Positions 1 to 8,021 are shown, counted from the stretch's first letter. The stretch is 64,000 nt of DNA from Sphingopyxis sp. TUF1 (GCF_036687315.1 NZ_CP144683.1:3170001-3234000); one strand, 5' to 3'. The notes: generated by a model from the sequence alone, not told the origin. Numbers and translations: made by a program.

Positions 1-545
1 CTTGGCTTGCCTATCTCAAATCGGCGCTTTTGCTGCCAAAGGATCCGCTGGAGGAGCCGTCGCCCGACGAACTGGCGCTGCGGCTGCAACTCAGGCTCCA
101 GCGGCTCGCGGCGATGCGCGAGGCGGCGGCGCGGCTGCTCGCGCGTGACCGCATCGGCCGCGATGTTTTCCTGCGCCCGCGGCCAGAGGGGCTGCACGAT
201 GTCAAACTTCGGCGTTGGGATGCCAGCCTCTACGACATTCTGGCGGCTTACGGACAGGTCAAGCTGCGGTCCGAACCCGTGGTCCATATGGTGTCGCGGC
301 GTCCGGTCATCACGCTCGACGCCGCGCTGCATCACCTTGAACGGATGCTGGGCGTAAAGCTCGACTGGGGCGAGCTGGCCGATTTTTTGCCCGCCGACTA
401 TCAAGGTCCGCTGCGCCGCTCGGCGATCGCGTCGAGCTTTGTCGCGGCGCTCGAACTGGCGCGCCAGGGGCGGGTTGACCTGAAGCAAGATGGCGCGTTC
501 GAGCCGCTCTATCTGCGGTCGGCTACAGGGGGACGGGGGGCATGA
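1..545 (+). CDS. scpA: Segregation and condensation protein A (partial, 5' end outside window)
   Basis: The last 180 residues of ScpA, the kleisin subunit that bridges the SMC ATPase heads in bacterial condensin. The frame is open from base 3 and begins W-L-A-Y-L-K-S, followed by the L-L-L-P-K-D that ends the conserved ScpA N-terminal domain. The C-terminal part carries the winged-helix region that contacts the second SMC head. The stop TGA shares bases with the ATG of scpB (ATGA), so the two are translationally coupled, as usual for partners of one complex. The true start lies upstream of the window; the first internal ATG at 30 is not the start. Confidence 0.93.
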   Translation, partial: WLAYLKSALLLPKDPLEEPSPDELALRLQLRLQRLAAMREAAARLLARDRIGRDVFLRPRPEGLHDVKLRRWDASLYDILAAYGQVKLRSEPVVHMVSRRPVITLDAALHHLERMLGVKLDWGELADFLPADYQGPLRRSAIASSFVAALELARQGRVDLKQDGAFEPLYLRSATGGRGA

Positions 546-1135
546 TCGACGATCTGGAGCGTGCGATCGAGGCGATGCTTTTTGCGAGTGACGAGCCGCT
601 CGACGCACGGCAGGTTTCCGGCCGGCTTGGCGATGAAATGACCCCGGGACAGGTGAGGTCGATTATCGAAATGATCGCCGCGCGCCATGCAGGGAGCGGC
701 GTCGAACTCGTCGAGCGCGGCGGCCACTGGCATTTTCAGACTCCGGCGGATCTGGCCCACCTGCTCCGCCGCGAGCGTGACGATCCGCGCAAGCTGTCGC
801 GCGCCGCTGCCGAGGTGCTGGCGATCGTCGCCTATCACGAACCCGTCAGCCGCGCCGAGATCGAGGCGATCCGCGGTGTGCAGACGTCGAAAGGCACGCT
901 TGACGTGCTGATGGAAGCCGAGTGGATTGCGCCCGCCGGACGGCGCGAAGTGCCGGGGCGGCCGCTGATCTACAAGACCACCGACGCATTTTTGCAGCAT
1001 TTCGGCCTTAGCAGCCGCAAGGATCTGCCGGGGCTCGATGATCTGCGCGCGGCGGGCCTGCTCGATCCGGTCGATCTCGCTTTTGAAGCGGCGATGGGCG
1101 AACTGGACCTAGTAAATGACGGCGAAGAGGCTTAG
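542..1135 (+). CDS. scpB: Segregation and condensation protein B
   Basis: ScpB, the dimeric winged-helix KITE subunit of the SMC-ScpAB complex that helps chromosome segregation. The 197-residue length fits the family. Visible signatures are the N-terminal A-M-L-F-A-S helix, the second-domain motif L-S-R-A-A-A-E-V-L-A-I-V-A-Y, and the G-R-P-L-I-Y-K-T-T block followed by F-L-Q-H-F-G-L. It overlaps scpA by four bases and is followed 25 bases later by tatA, so scpAB-tatABC probably form one transcript. This linkage is common in Sphingomonadales. Confidence 0.95.
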   Translation: MIDDLERAIEAMLFASDEPLDARQVSGRLGDEMTPGQVRSIIEMIAARHAGSGVELVERGGHWHFQTPADLAHLLRRERDDPRKLSRAAAEVLAIVAYHEPVSRAEIEAIRGVQTSKGTLDVLMEAEWIAPAGRREVPGRPLIYKTTDAFLQHFGLSSRKDLPGLDDLRAAGLLDPVDLAFEAAMGELDLVNDGEEA

Positions 1136-1160
1136 ATGAGCCCCTCAAGGAGAATGTGAG

Positions 1161-1394
1161 ATGGGTAGCTTCAGCATCTGGCACTGGCTCGTGGTCGGGA
1201 TCCTCGTCCTGCTGCTGTTCGGCAAGGGGCGTTTTTCGGACATGATGGGCGATGTCGCCAAGGGCATCAAAAGCTTCAAGAAGGGCATGGCCGACGACGA
1301 TACGCCGACCCCCGCACCGAAGCAGATCGATGGTCAGCGCGCGCCCGATCTGACCGCGACTCCCACCCCCACCGCGGAAACCGAAAACCGCTGA
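1161..1394 (+). CDS. tatA: Sec-independent protein translocase TatA
   Basis: TatA, the pore-forming small subunit of the twin-arginine translocase that exports folded proteins across the inner membrane. The 77 residues comprise an N-terminal membrane helix (about residues 6-21), the F-G-K-G hinge, then an amphipathic helix ([14 protein letters not shown]) and a Thr/Pro-rich acidic tail. An AAGGAGAA ribosome site lies just before the ATG. It is first of three tat genes; the 32-base gap to tatB suggests cotranscription. Confidence 0.95.
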   Translation: MGSFSIWHWLVVGILVLLLFGKGRFSDMMGDVAKGIKSFKKGMADDDTPTPAPKQIDGQRAPDLTATPTPTAETENR

Positions 1395-1426
1395 CCGCTT
1401 TCCGTTCGCGGGGGACAGGCTGACTC

Positions 1427-1834
1427 ATGTTTGATGTTGCGCCCACCGAGTTGCTGCTCGTCGTGGTGGTGGCCCTGGTCGTTATCGGGCCCAAGGATTT
1501 GCCCAAGGCGATGCGCTTTGTCGGCAAATGGATGGGCAAGGCGCGCGGCATGGCGCGCCATTTTCGCGCCGGGCTCGACACGATGATGCGCGAGGCCGAA
1601 CTCGAAGAACTGGAGAAGCAGTGGCGCGAGCAGAATGAGGCGATCATGCGCGAATTTCCGCGCATCGATGACGCCGACAGCGTCGCGGCCGCGAAGCCGG
1701 CCAATCCATCACCGGCGCAGCCACCGGCCGATGCGGATCGCACGGACAAGGCCGACGAAGCGCCGGATTCCGTGGGCGACGCGGGCGGGGGCGAGACACA
1801 TGTCGTGCCGCCGCGCAGCGGACCGCTTCCATGA
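1427..1834 (+). CDS. tatB: Sec-independent protein translocase TatB
   Basis: TatB, which with TatC forms the twin-arginine signal-peptide receptor in the inner membrane. The 135 residues show the typical short periplasmic start M-F-D-V-A-P-T-E with the conserved glutamate at position 8, one membrane helix, the G-P-K-D-L-P hinge, then a long amphipathic and charged helix. The last third is Ala/Pro/Asp-rich and probably disordered. Its stop overlaps the tatC start (ATGA), consistent with TatBC complex formation. TatA is excluded by the length and by the glutamate and G-P-x-x-L-P signature. Confidence 0.94.
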   Translation: MFDVAPTELLLVVVVALVVIGPKDLPKAMRFVGKWMGKARGMARHFRAGLDTMMREAELEELEKQWREQNEAIMREFPRIDDADSVAAAKPANPSPAQPPADADRTDKADEAPDSVGDAGGGETHVVPPRSGPLP

Positions 1835-2640
1835 GCGACGGCAGCCCGGATATGCGGAGCGACGAAGACGGCGCCGGCGGCAAGATGCCGCTGCTCGACC
1901 ATCTGATCGAGCTTCGCTCGCGTCTGCTCAAATCGCTGCTCGCCGTCGCGCTCGCCTTCGGAGTCTGCTTCTATTTCGCGCGGCCGATCTTTGCGATCCT
2001 CGTCCAGCCGCTGATCGCTGCGGGGCAGGGCAGACTTATCTACACGCAGCTGTTTGAGGCCTTTTTCGTCGAGGTGAAGGTCGCCTTTTTCGCGTCGATG
2101 ATGATCGCCTTTCCGGTGATCGCGAACCAGCTCTGGAAATTCGTCGCGCCCGGCCTCTATCGTCAGGAAAAGCGCGCGCTGCTGCCCTTTCTTTTCGCGA
2201 CGCCTGTGCTGTTCGCGGTGGGGGCGTCCTTCGCCTATTTCATCACCATTCCCCTCGCGCTGCGCTTTTTGCTCGGCTTTCAGGGCAATGTCGGCGGGGT
2301 GACGCAGGAGGCTTTGCCGTCGGTAGGCAATTATCTCGATTTCACGATGCAGTTCATCATGGCGTTCGGGATCGCGTTCCTGCTGCCGATCCTGCTGATG
2401 CTGATCGAGCGCGCCGGACTTGTCAGTCGCGATCAGCTCATCGCGGCGCGGCGCTACATGATCGTCGCGGCCTTTGCCATTTCGGCGGTCGCAACGCCGC
2501 CCGATATTTTAAGCCAGTTCCTGCTCGCGGTGCCCCTGATCCTGCTTTACGAATTTTCGATCTTCGCGATCTGGTTCACTCAGCGCCGACGCAAAACAGG
2601 CGCCGAAGCGGCGCCTGTCGAACCTCTCGAAGAGGCATAG
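1831..2640 (+). CDS. tatC: Sec-independent protein translocase TatC
   Basis: TatC, the six-helix membrane core of the twin-arginine receptor, which binds the RR signal peptide through its cytosolic N-terminus and first loop. The 269 residues begin with an acidic tail, then the family motif M-P-L-L-D-H-L-I-E-L-R-S-R-L. The F-E-A-F-F-V-E-V-K-V-A-F-F-A-S segment with its conserved glutamates and the Q-L-W-K-F-V-A-P-G-L-Y block follow. The ATG lies inside the tatB stop. It is the last gene of the forward cluster. Confidence 0.96.
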   Translation: MSDGSPDMRSDEDGAGGKMPLLDHLIELRSRLLKSLLAVALAFGVCFYFARPIFAILVQPLIAAGQGRLIYTQLFEAFFVEVKVAFFASMMIAFPVIANQLWKFVAPGLYRQEKRALLPFLFATPVLFAVGASFAYFITIPLALRFLLGFQGNVGGVTQEALPSVGNYLDFTMQFIMAFGIAFLLPILLMLIERAGLVSRDQLIAARRYMIVAAFAISAVATPPDILSQFLLAVPLILLYEFSIFAIWFTQRRRKTGAEAAPVEPLEEA

Positions 2641-2658
2641 AATAAGCGACATATCGGA

Positions 2659-2784
2659 TCAGATCGCCCGGTCGCCTGCTTCGCCGACCGATTCGATATC
2701 GCGGCCGACGCCCTTCACCGTGTTGCAGCCAGCGACCAGAAAGCTGGCGAGCAGAGCCAGGAGGATCGCACGAAAACCAGTCAT
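2659..2784 (-). CDS. Entericidin A/B family small lipoprotein
   Basis: A 41-residue lipoprotein of the entericidin family. Entericidins are cell-envelope lipoproteins linked to stationary-phase and stress responses, and in enterobacteria to a toxin/antidote pair. A hydrophobic signal ends in the lipobox V-A-G-C (Cys 20), followed by N-T-V-K-G-V-G-R-D-I and a short acidic tail, the usual entericidin pattern. GAGGTGAGAAGAG directly precedes the ATG. Upstream on the same strand is a GGAAC-N17-CGTT promoter, which points to control by the EcfG general stress sigma factor. Only one entericidin is present here, so an antidote/toxin pair is not visible. Confidence 0.87.
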   Translation of the reverse strand: MTGFRAILLALLASFLVAGCNTVKGVGRDIESVGEAGDRAI

Positions 2785-3008
2785 CTCTTCTCACCTCAAT
2801 CAAATCGTGACGCAAAATGGCCCGGCACGCTTCGAGGGGGGGGAGGGAATGCGGGCCGGGCCAATGTTGCTGAGCAGCGCTGCGGGGGGGCGATGACCGC
2901 TGCTCGAACGGGAAACGACCGAATTGTTCGAAAAGTTCCAAAAAAGAATCGGAATAGCGAAATTTTTTTGGGCACCGATACTGATCGTTGAAAAGCAATT
3001 GCTTAGGT
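2785..3008. other. Intergenic gap upstream of the entericidin gene
   Basis: The 224 bases between mgtE and the entericidin gene hold no supported gene. They contain G-runs near 2838-2845 and 2884-2890, the EcfG-type promoter at 2914-2939 and, on the mgtE side, a 12-base palindrome AAGCAATTGCTT near 2993-3004. That palindrome could be a weak end-of-transcript hairpin for mgtE, but the support is slight. Confidence 0.5.
2914..2939 (-). promoter_or_regulatory. EcfG (general stress response) type promoter
   Basis: Read on the minus strand this is GGAAC, 17 bases, then CGTT. That matches the promoter class of the alphaproteobacterial EcfG sigma factors governed by PhyR-NepR (GGAAC-N16/17-CGTT). 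It faces the entericidin gene and would leave a leader of about 120 bases. It is the only such match I found in an intergenic position in this window. That EcfG actually uses it is inference. Confidence 0.72.
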
Positions 3009-4442
3009 TTAGAGCGTCGTCAGTCCGCTCAGCACCGCGAGGCCCAGGAACGCCAGAAAGCCCATGGAGTCGGTCGTCATCGTGACGAAAATCGAACTGG
3101 CGACGGCCGGATCCTGATCGAGCCGGTCGAGCAATAGGGGGATAGCGACCCCGGCTACGCCTGCAACGAAAATATTGACGACCATCGCCGCCGCGATGAC
3201 GCCGCCCAACGCGGGATTTGCAAACCATAGGGCGGTCGCACCCCCCGCAATCACGGCTATTGTGCCGCCGTTCAGCAAGGCGATCTTCATTTCGCGCCAG
3301 ATTGCGCGCCAGCTGTTCGAATCGGTGAGCTGGTTCATCGCGAGCGCGCGCACTGTCACCGCCAGCGTTTGCGTGCCGGCGTTACCGCCGACCCCCGCAA
3401 CGATCGGCATCAGCGCTGCTAGCGCAACCATCTGCTCGATCGCGCCGCCGAAAATGCCCACGATCGTCGAGGCGACGAGCGCGGTGCCGAGGTTGGCGAT
3501 CAGCCAGCGCACGCGCGCACTGTATGTTTCGCGGATCGGCTCGTTAATGTCGCCATCGCCCGCGCCCGACAGGCGCAATATATCCTCGCCCGCCTCCTCC
3601 TGGATGATGTGGACGATGTCGTCGACCGTGATCATGCCGACGAGGCGCCCCGCCTTGTCGACGACCGCGGCCGAGATCAGCGCATATTTTTGGAAGCGCA
3701 GCGCAACCTCTTCCTGGTCCATATCGACCGGGATCAACGTCTGTTCGCGCTTCATCACGTCGCTGATCGCAATGTCGCGCGGCGTACGGAGAATCCAGCT
3801 CAGCTGGCAGGTGCCGACAGGACGGTGCATCGGATCGACGACGAAGATTTCCCAGAAATCGCTGGTGAGATGGGTATCCTCGCGCAGCCTGTCGATCACG
3901 TCGCCGACCGTGACATGCTCGGGCACCGCGACCAGGTCGCGCTGCATCAGGCGGCCGGCCGATTCCTCGGGGAAGGACAGAGCATCTTCGATCGCGGCGC
4001 GATCTTCGGGCTCCATTGCGTCGAGCACGGCTTGTTGCTCGTCGGCTTCCATATCCTCGATGATCGCGACCGCGTCGTCGGTATCGAGTTCGGACGCGAG
4101 TTCGGCGACTTGCTCGGGCGCGAGCAGGTCGATCAGCTCCTCGCGCACATAGTCGTTCATTTCCGCCAGCACGTCGGCGGACAGCATGTCGCCAAGCACG
4201 GCAGCGAGCATCGGGCGCTCATCCGACCGCGCGAGCTCGAACAGGTCGGCGATGTCCGCAGGGTGCAGGCGGCCGATGCGTTCGCGCGCTGCCTCGCCTT
4301 CGCCGGCTTCGGCCAGGTCGATCACGTCGCGCACGAAATCGGGCTTCAGCCGGTCGTCCTCGTCGAGTTCGGTCACGATCTCTTCGCGATCGACGGCAAT
4401 CTTCACGTCTTCTGGCGGCCGGGATTCTTCGCGTTCGTCCAT
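3009..4442 (-). CDS. mgtE: Magnesium transporter MgtE
   Basis: MgtE-type Mg2+ channel/transporter of the inner membrane. The 477 residues comprise an acidic N-domain with MgtE superhelical repeats (L-H-P-A-D-I-A-D-L-F), a CBS-domain pair that senses cytosolic Mg2+, a plug helix, and five C-terminal membrane segments including the conserved P-I-V-A-G-V-G-G-N-A-G-T-Q-T pore region. I place the start at the ATG giving M-D-E-R-E-E-S, because GGGAGG lies 8 bases before it. A longer reading to 4532 has a non-conserved Arg-rich extension. It is monocistronic, pointing towards the entericidin gene. Confidence 0.95.
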   Translation of the reverse strand: MDEREESRPPEDVKIAVDREEIVTELDEDDRLKPDFVRDVIDLAEAGEGEAARERIGRLHPADIADLFELARSDERPMLAAVLGDMLSADVLAEMNDYVREELIDLLAPEQVAELASELDTDDAVAIIEDMEADEQQAVLDAMEPEDRAAIEDALSFPEESAGRLMQRDLVAVPEHVTVGDVIDRLREDTHLTSDFWEIFVVDPMHRPVGTCQLSWILRTPRDIAISDVMKREQTLIPVDMDQEEVALRFQKYALISAAVVDKAGRLVGMITVDDIVHIIQEEAGEDILRLSGAGDGDINEPIRETYSARVRWLIANLGTALVASTIVGIFGGAIEQMVALAALMPIVAGVGGNAGTQTLAVTVRALAMNQLTDSNSWRAIWREMKIALLNGGTIAVIAGGATALWFANPALGGVIAAAMVVNIFVAGVAGVAIPLLLDRLDQDPAVASSIFVTMTTDSMGFLAFLGLAVLSGLTTL

Positions 4443-4599
4443 CGCGCGGTCCTCCCTGGTCATTTGCGGCGTCCGCCTTTCCCCTAGTGCGGCGACCGGC
4501 CGATGGCAACGCCACGAAGGTCGTTTCGGCAATTAGTGCGTGGCCTTGCGCGCGCAGGGCCGCTATGGCGCTGCCAACCTCGATTACAGGAGCCTAGTT

Positions 4600-5046
4600 A
4601 TGTCCGATACCCTCACGCTTTCGCTGTCGACCGGCGATGTCGTCATCCGCCTTCGCCCCGATCTTGCCCCGCTGCATGTCGAGCGCATTTCCACGCTCGC
4701 GAAAGAGGGCTTTTATGACGGCGTCGTCTTCCACCGCGTGATCCCGGGCTTCATGGCGCAGGGCGGCGACCCCACGGGTACCGGCATGGGTGGTAGCGAG
4801 CTTCCCGACCTGCCGCAGGAATTCAGCAGCGAACCGCATGTCCGCGGCGTCTGTTCGATGGCGCGCGCGCAGAATCCGAACAGCGCGAACAGCCAGTTCT
4901 TCATCTGCTTCGAGGATGCGCGCTTTCTCGACAACCAGTACACCGTCTGGGGCGAAGTGATCGAGGGTATGGATAATGTCGACGCGCTGCCCAAGGGCGA
5001 GCCGCCGCGTGAGCCGGGCAAGATCGTGAAAGCGACGATTTCTTAA
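4600..5046 (+). CDS. Cyclophilin-type peptidyl-prolyl cis-trans isomerase
   Basis: A 148-residue cytosolic cyclophilin (PPIase B type) that speeds proline isomerisation in folding proteins. It has no signal peptide. The catalytic core is visible: F-H-R-V-I-P-G-F-M-A-Q-G-G-D (catalytic Arg), then M-A-R-A-Q-N-P-N-S-A-N-S-Q-F-F-I and the F-L-D-N-Q-Y-T-V-W-G-E-V block. The chosen ATG has ACAGGAG seven bases upstream; the longer reading from 4540 adds unconserved residues. It stands alone, with a palindromic repeat immediately behind it. Confidence 0.92.
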   Translation: MSDTLTLSLSTGDVVIRLRPDLAPLHVERISTLAKEGFYDGVVFHRVIPGFMAQGGDPTGTGMGGSELPDLPQEFSSEPHVRGVCSMARAQNPNSANSQFFICFEDARFLDNQYTVWGEVIEGMDNVDALPKGEPPREPGKIVKATIS

Positions 5047-5057
5047 AAGTTCAGGCA

Positions 5058-5197
5058 ATCCTCCCTGTGGCCGAAGGCCATGGGGAGGGGGACCGCTCGC
5101 GCAGCGAGTGGTGGAGGGGCCTCGCAACGTCGGCGCAATAGCCCCTCCGTCAGCGCTTCGCGCTGCCACCTCCCCATCGCTGCGCGACAGGGAGGAT
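5058..5197. repeat. Family A long palindromic repeat, copy 1
   Basis: About 140 bases bounded by ATCCTCCCTG and its inverse CAGGGAGGAT, with inner arms built on CCATGGGGAGG and GGAGGGGC. Copies recur at 8396-8527 and 51968-52103 with the same outer ends and a variable middle. The whole element can fold into a branched hairpin. It lies between converging genes, where it may serve as a transcript end or a REP/BIME-like element. Confidence 0.85.
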
Positions 5198-5205
5198 CAA
5201 ATTGC

Positions 5206-6342
5206 TCACTCTCCGATAAACCCGTTCAGCCGCTCGCACGCGGCGATCCAGTCTTCCTTGAACGCCTGCACAACCTGTCCGGCGCCCATCGCTTCGTTCA
5301 TCAAGCCGACGCCCTGGCCGACCCAATAGGTTGCGAGTGCTTTGGCGCCTTCGTGGCCGCCCTCGGACAATTTATCGACCTTGCGCAGCGCCGGTTCGCT
5401 GACCAGTGACTGGAGCGGCATGGGCAGCGGTTTCGGCGCGCCTTCGGCCTCCCACGCGTCGGTCCACGGCGAGCGGAGCTGGCGCGACGGCTTGCCGGTG
5501 CGACTTTTCGAGCGCACCGTGTCGCGCGACGAGGCGGCGAGCATCTTTTCCTTCACGACCGGGCTGGTCTCGGCCTCGGCGGTCGTCAGCCACACCGATC
5601 CGGTCCACGCGCCGTGCGCACCCATCGCCATCGCTGCTGCCATCTGGCGCCCGGTGACGATGCCGCCCGCGGCTAGGATCGGTGTGGTATCGCCCATCGC
5701 GTCGAGTGCCGCCGCGACCTCGGGGACGAGCACCATCGTCGCGACCTCGCCGCAATGCCCGCCCGCTTCGCCACCCGCGACGACCAATATGTCGACGCCT
5801 GCGCGCACCTGCGCGAGCGCATGATCGCGCGTGCCGACGAGCGCGGCGACGGGCACATTATGCCGCTTTCCTAGCTCAAGCATCAGCGGCGGCGGGACGC
5901 CGAGCGCGTTGGCGATCAGCTTGATCGGGTGGCGGAAAGCGACTTCGAGCAGCCGGGCCGCGCCCTCTTCGTGCATATTGTCGCCAAAGCTCTGCCGCGC
6001 TTCCATCGCCGAGTCGAGGCCCGATGCATCGACGTCGAATTTGCCGAGCAGGTCGGCGGCGAAGTTCAGATGCGTCTCGGGAATCTGCGCGGCGCCCGCC
6101 GACGGGGCGTCCCCCTTGCCGGCGAAGCTGTTGGGCACGATCAGATCGACGCCGTAGGGGCGGCCGCCGATATGCGCGTCGATCCACGCAAGTTCCTCTT
6201 CGAGCCGTTCGGGCGGCAGTGCGGCGGCGCCGAACACCCCCATGCCGCCCGCCTTCGACACCGCCACCACGACGTCGCGGCAGTGCGAGAAAGCGAGCAA
6301 GGGAAATTCAATGCCGAGCATCGTCGCAATGGGTGATTGCAT
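5206..6342 (-). CDS. Nitronate monooxygenase family FMN protein
   Basis: A 378-residue TIM-barrel flavoprotein of the nitronate monooxygenase / 2-nitropropane dioxygenase family. Members oxidise alkyl nitronates or act as NAD(P)H:quinone reductases. Signs are the start G-I-E-F-P-L-L, the V-S-K-A-G-G-M-G-V-F-G loop, V-V-A-G-G-E-A-G-G-H (FMN phosphate loop), I-L-A-A-G-G-I-V-T-G-R-Q and G-A-H-G-A-W-T-G-S-V-W-L. GGAGAGG stands five bases before the ATG. A 20-base palindromic operator lies 41 bases upstream, in the gap shared with nadC. The real substrate cannot be read from the sequence; in related bacteria such enzymes often sit with acyl-CoA metabolism. Confidence 0.85.
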   Translation of the reverse strand: MQSPIATMLGIEFPLLAFSHCRDVVVAVSKAGGMGVFGAAALPPERLEEELAWIDAHIGGRPYGVDLIVPNSFAGKGDAPSAGAAQIPETHLNFAADLLGKFDVDASGLDSAMEARQSFGDNMHEEGAARLLEVAFRHPIKLIANALGVPPPLMLELGKRHNVPVAALVGTRDHALAQVRAGVDILVVAGGEAGGHCGEVATMVLVPEVAAALDAMGDTTPILAAGGIVTGRQMAAAMAMGAHGAWTGSVWLTTAEAETSPVVKEKMLAASSRDTVRSKSRTGKPSRQLRSPWTDAWEAEGAPKPLPMPLQSLVSEPALRKVDKLSEGGHEGAKALATYWVGQGVGLMNEAMGAGQVVQAFKEDWIAACERLNGFIGE

Positions 6343-6382
6343 GGAAGCCTCTCCGTTTTGTTATGCGATGTATGTCAGCGCC

Positions 6383-6402
6383 ACTTTACGTAAACGTCAA
6401 GT
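6383..6402. promoter_or_regulatory. Palindromic operator resembling a LiuR-type MerR-family site
   Basis: ACTTTACGTAAACGTCAAGT, two 9-base arms (one mismatch) around AA. The layout and the ACTTnACGT half-site resemble operators of MerR-family regulators of branched-chain amino-acid and fatty-acid catabolism (LiuR type). It sits in the 93-base divergent gap between the nitronate monooxygenase and nadC and is closer to the former. The palindrome is directly visible; the regulator's identity is inference. Confidence 0.55.
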
Positions 6403-6435
6403 TGATTTGCTGCGGGCGCCCATTATCGCGGTTGC

Positions 6436-7284
6436 ATGACCCAATTTTCCCTTCCCGATTTCGACCTCGACGCTTTCGTCCGCGCTACATTCGCCGAAGA
6501 TTTGGGGGTGGGGGGCGATATTACATCGATGGCGGTGATTCCCGCCGATGCGCGTTTTGGCGGGCTAATGGACAGCCGCGATGCGATCATCGTTGCGGGG
6601 CTGCCGATCGCCGAAGCTTTCTTTCGCGCGCTCGATCCTGCCATGGAGATCGAAATCCTGGCCGAAGAGGGCGCCGGCGTCGCCGCGGGCAGCGATTTGA
6701 TGCGCCTGTCGGGCAATGCGCGCGCGATGTTGACCGCCGAACGGTCGGCGCTCAACACCGTGCAGCATCTGTCGGGCATTGCGACGATGACGTGTCAATA
6801 TGTCGACGCGATCGCGGGAACCGGCGCGACGTTGCTCGACACGCGTAAGACGATCCCCGGCCTTCGCGTGCTGGAAAAATATGCGACGCGGATGGGCGGC
6901 GCGAAGAATCACCGGATGGGGCTGTGGGATGCGGCGATGATCAAGGACAATCACGTCGCCGTCGCGGGGTCGGTCGAGGAGGCGGTGCGGCGTGCGGTCG
7001 CGGCGGGAATTGCGGACATCATCGTCGAGGTCGACCGCGTGGCGCAGGTCGAACCGGCGCTGAAGGCCGGGGCGACGCATTTGTTGCTCGACAATATGAG
7101 CCTCGAAGAGCTGCGCCAATGCGTCGTGCTGGTGGACGGTGAAGTACCGACCGAAGCGTCGGGCGGGGTGCGGCTCGACACGATCCGCGACATCGCCGAA
7201 ACGGGCGTTACCTATGTTTCGGTCGGTCGCCTCACCCAATCGGCGCCCGCGGCCGACATCGGGCTCGATTTTGCGCTGGCTTAG
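6436..7284 (+). CDS. nadC: Nicotinate-nucleotide pyrophosphorylase (quinolinate phosphoribosyltransferase)
   Basis: NadC converts quinolinate and PRPP to nicotinate mononucleotide, the last committed step of de novo NAD synthesis. The 282 residues show A-E-D-L-G-V-G-G-D-I-T-S, the L-N-T-V-Q-H-L-S-G-I-A-T helix, D-T-R-K-T-I-P-G-L-R, the K-N-H-R-M-G-L substrate loop, M-I-K-D-N-H and the V-E-V-D / L-L-D-N-M-S phosphate-binding strands. No clear ribosome site precedes the ATG. The usual partners nadA and nadB are not adjacent. An RNase T2 gene begins inside its last codons. Confidence 0.96.
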   Translation: MTQFSLPDFDLDAFVRATFAEDLGVGGDITSMAVIPADARFGGLMDSRDAIIVAGLPIAEAFFRALDPAMEIEILAEEGAGVAAGSDLMRLSGNARAMLTAERSALNTVQHLSGIATMTCQYVDAIAGTGATLLDTRKTIPGLRVLEKYATRMGGAKNHRMGLWDAAMIKDNHVAVAGSVEEAVRRAVAAGIADIIVEVDRVAQVEPALKAGATHLLLDNMSLEELRQCVVLVDGEVPTEASGGVRLDTIRDIAETGVTYVSVGRLTQSAPAADIGLDFALA

Positions 7285-7987
7285 CGCCGCCGCACTGGCG
7301 CTCGCGCCCGCCGCAGCGCAAGCACAAGCGCTTGCCTGTTCGTTGCCCGACCGGATTCTCGTGCCGCGGATCGAACAGCCGCCGCGGGGCGAGCCGGTTC
7401 GGCGGCCACCCATCACCGGCCATCTGCTGGCGATGAGCTGGTCGCCGCAACATTGTGCGGGGGTCCGTGATTCCAAAGGCGCGCGCGACGGCTTTCAATG
7501 TTCGGGAGAGAATGGCCGCTTTGGCTGGGTGCTGCACGGGCTTTGGCCCGAAACCGACAATGCGGGCTATCCGCAATGGTGCCGCCCGGCCAAGATCGTG
7601 CCGCAGCCGGTGCTGAGAAAGCATTTGTGCATGACGCCGTCGGTGCAGCTGATCCAGCATGAATGGGCGAAGCATGGAACGTGCATGAGCCCGAATCCGG
7701 CCGCCTATTTTCGCGCTGCCGAGCTGCTGTTTCGCGCGGTCCGTTTTCCGGAGATGAAGATACTCGCGGCGCGGCGGCAGACCGCGGGCGGCATTCGCTC
7801 TGCGTTTGCCGCGGTCAATCGGGGCATCACACCGGCGATGATTGCAGTGACATCCGATCGGGCGGGATGGCTGAAGGAAGTTCGACTGTGTCTGGGGCCC
7901 AGAATGCGCCCCGCACCGTGCAAATCGTTCCAGAAGGGGGTGCAGGATGGCCGGCAACTCCGTGTTCGGCCAATGCCGCGTGGTTAG
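7271..7987 (+). CDS. Ribonuclease T2 family protein, exported
   Basis: A periplasmic or secreted endoribonuclease of the RNase T2 (RNase I) family, which cleaves RNA through 2',3'-cyclic phosphates. Both catalytic boxes are present: L-H-G-L-W-P-E (CAS I) and H-E-W-A-K-H-G-T-C (CAS II), with several cysteines for disulfides. TTG at 7271 gives R-W-L-S followed by an Ala-rich signal peptide ending A-Q-A-Q-A and overlaps nadC by 14 bases. An ATG at 7214 would overlap it by 71 bases and lengthen the signal. The start is therefore uncertain; the family is not. Confidence 0.88.
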   Translation: MRWLSAAALALAPAAAQAQALACSLPDRILVPRIEQPPRGEPVRRPPITGHLLAMSWSPQHCAGVRDSKGARDGFQCSGENGRFGWVLHGLWPETDNAGYPQWCRPAKIVPQPVLRKHLCMTPSVQLIQHEWAKHGTCMSPNPAAYFRAAELLFRAVRFPEMKILAARRQTAGGIRSAFAAVNRGITPAMIAVTSDRAGWLKEVRLCLGPRMRPAPCKSFQKGVQDGRQLRVRPMPRG

Positions 7988-8021
7988 CAGTTAAACGTCC
8001 CGCATCGGGACGGCGCTGCCG

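Noticed and set aside
2659..2784. Entericidin toxin-antitoxin pair
   Set aside because: Only one small lipoprotein frame is present; no second member was found within 300 bases.
2985..3008. Terminator for mgtE at AAGCAATTGCTT
   Set aside because: The stem is only 4-6 base pairs, with a short T-run; too weak to annotate as a terminator.
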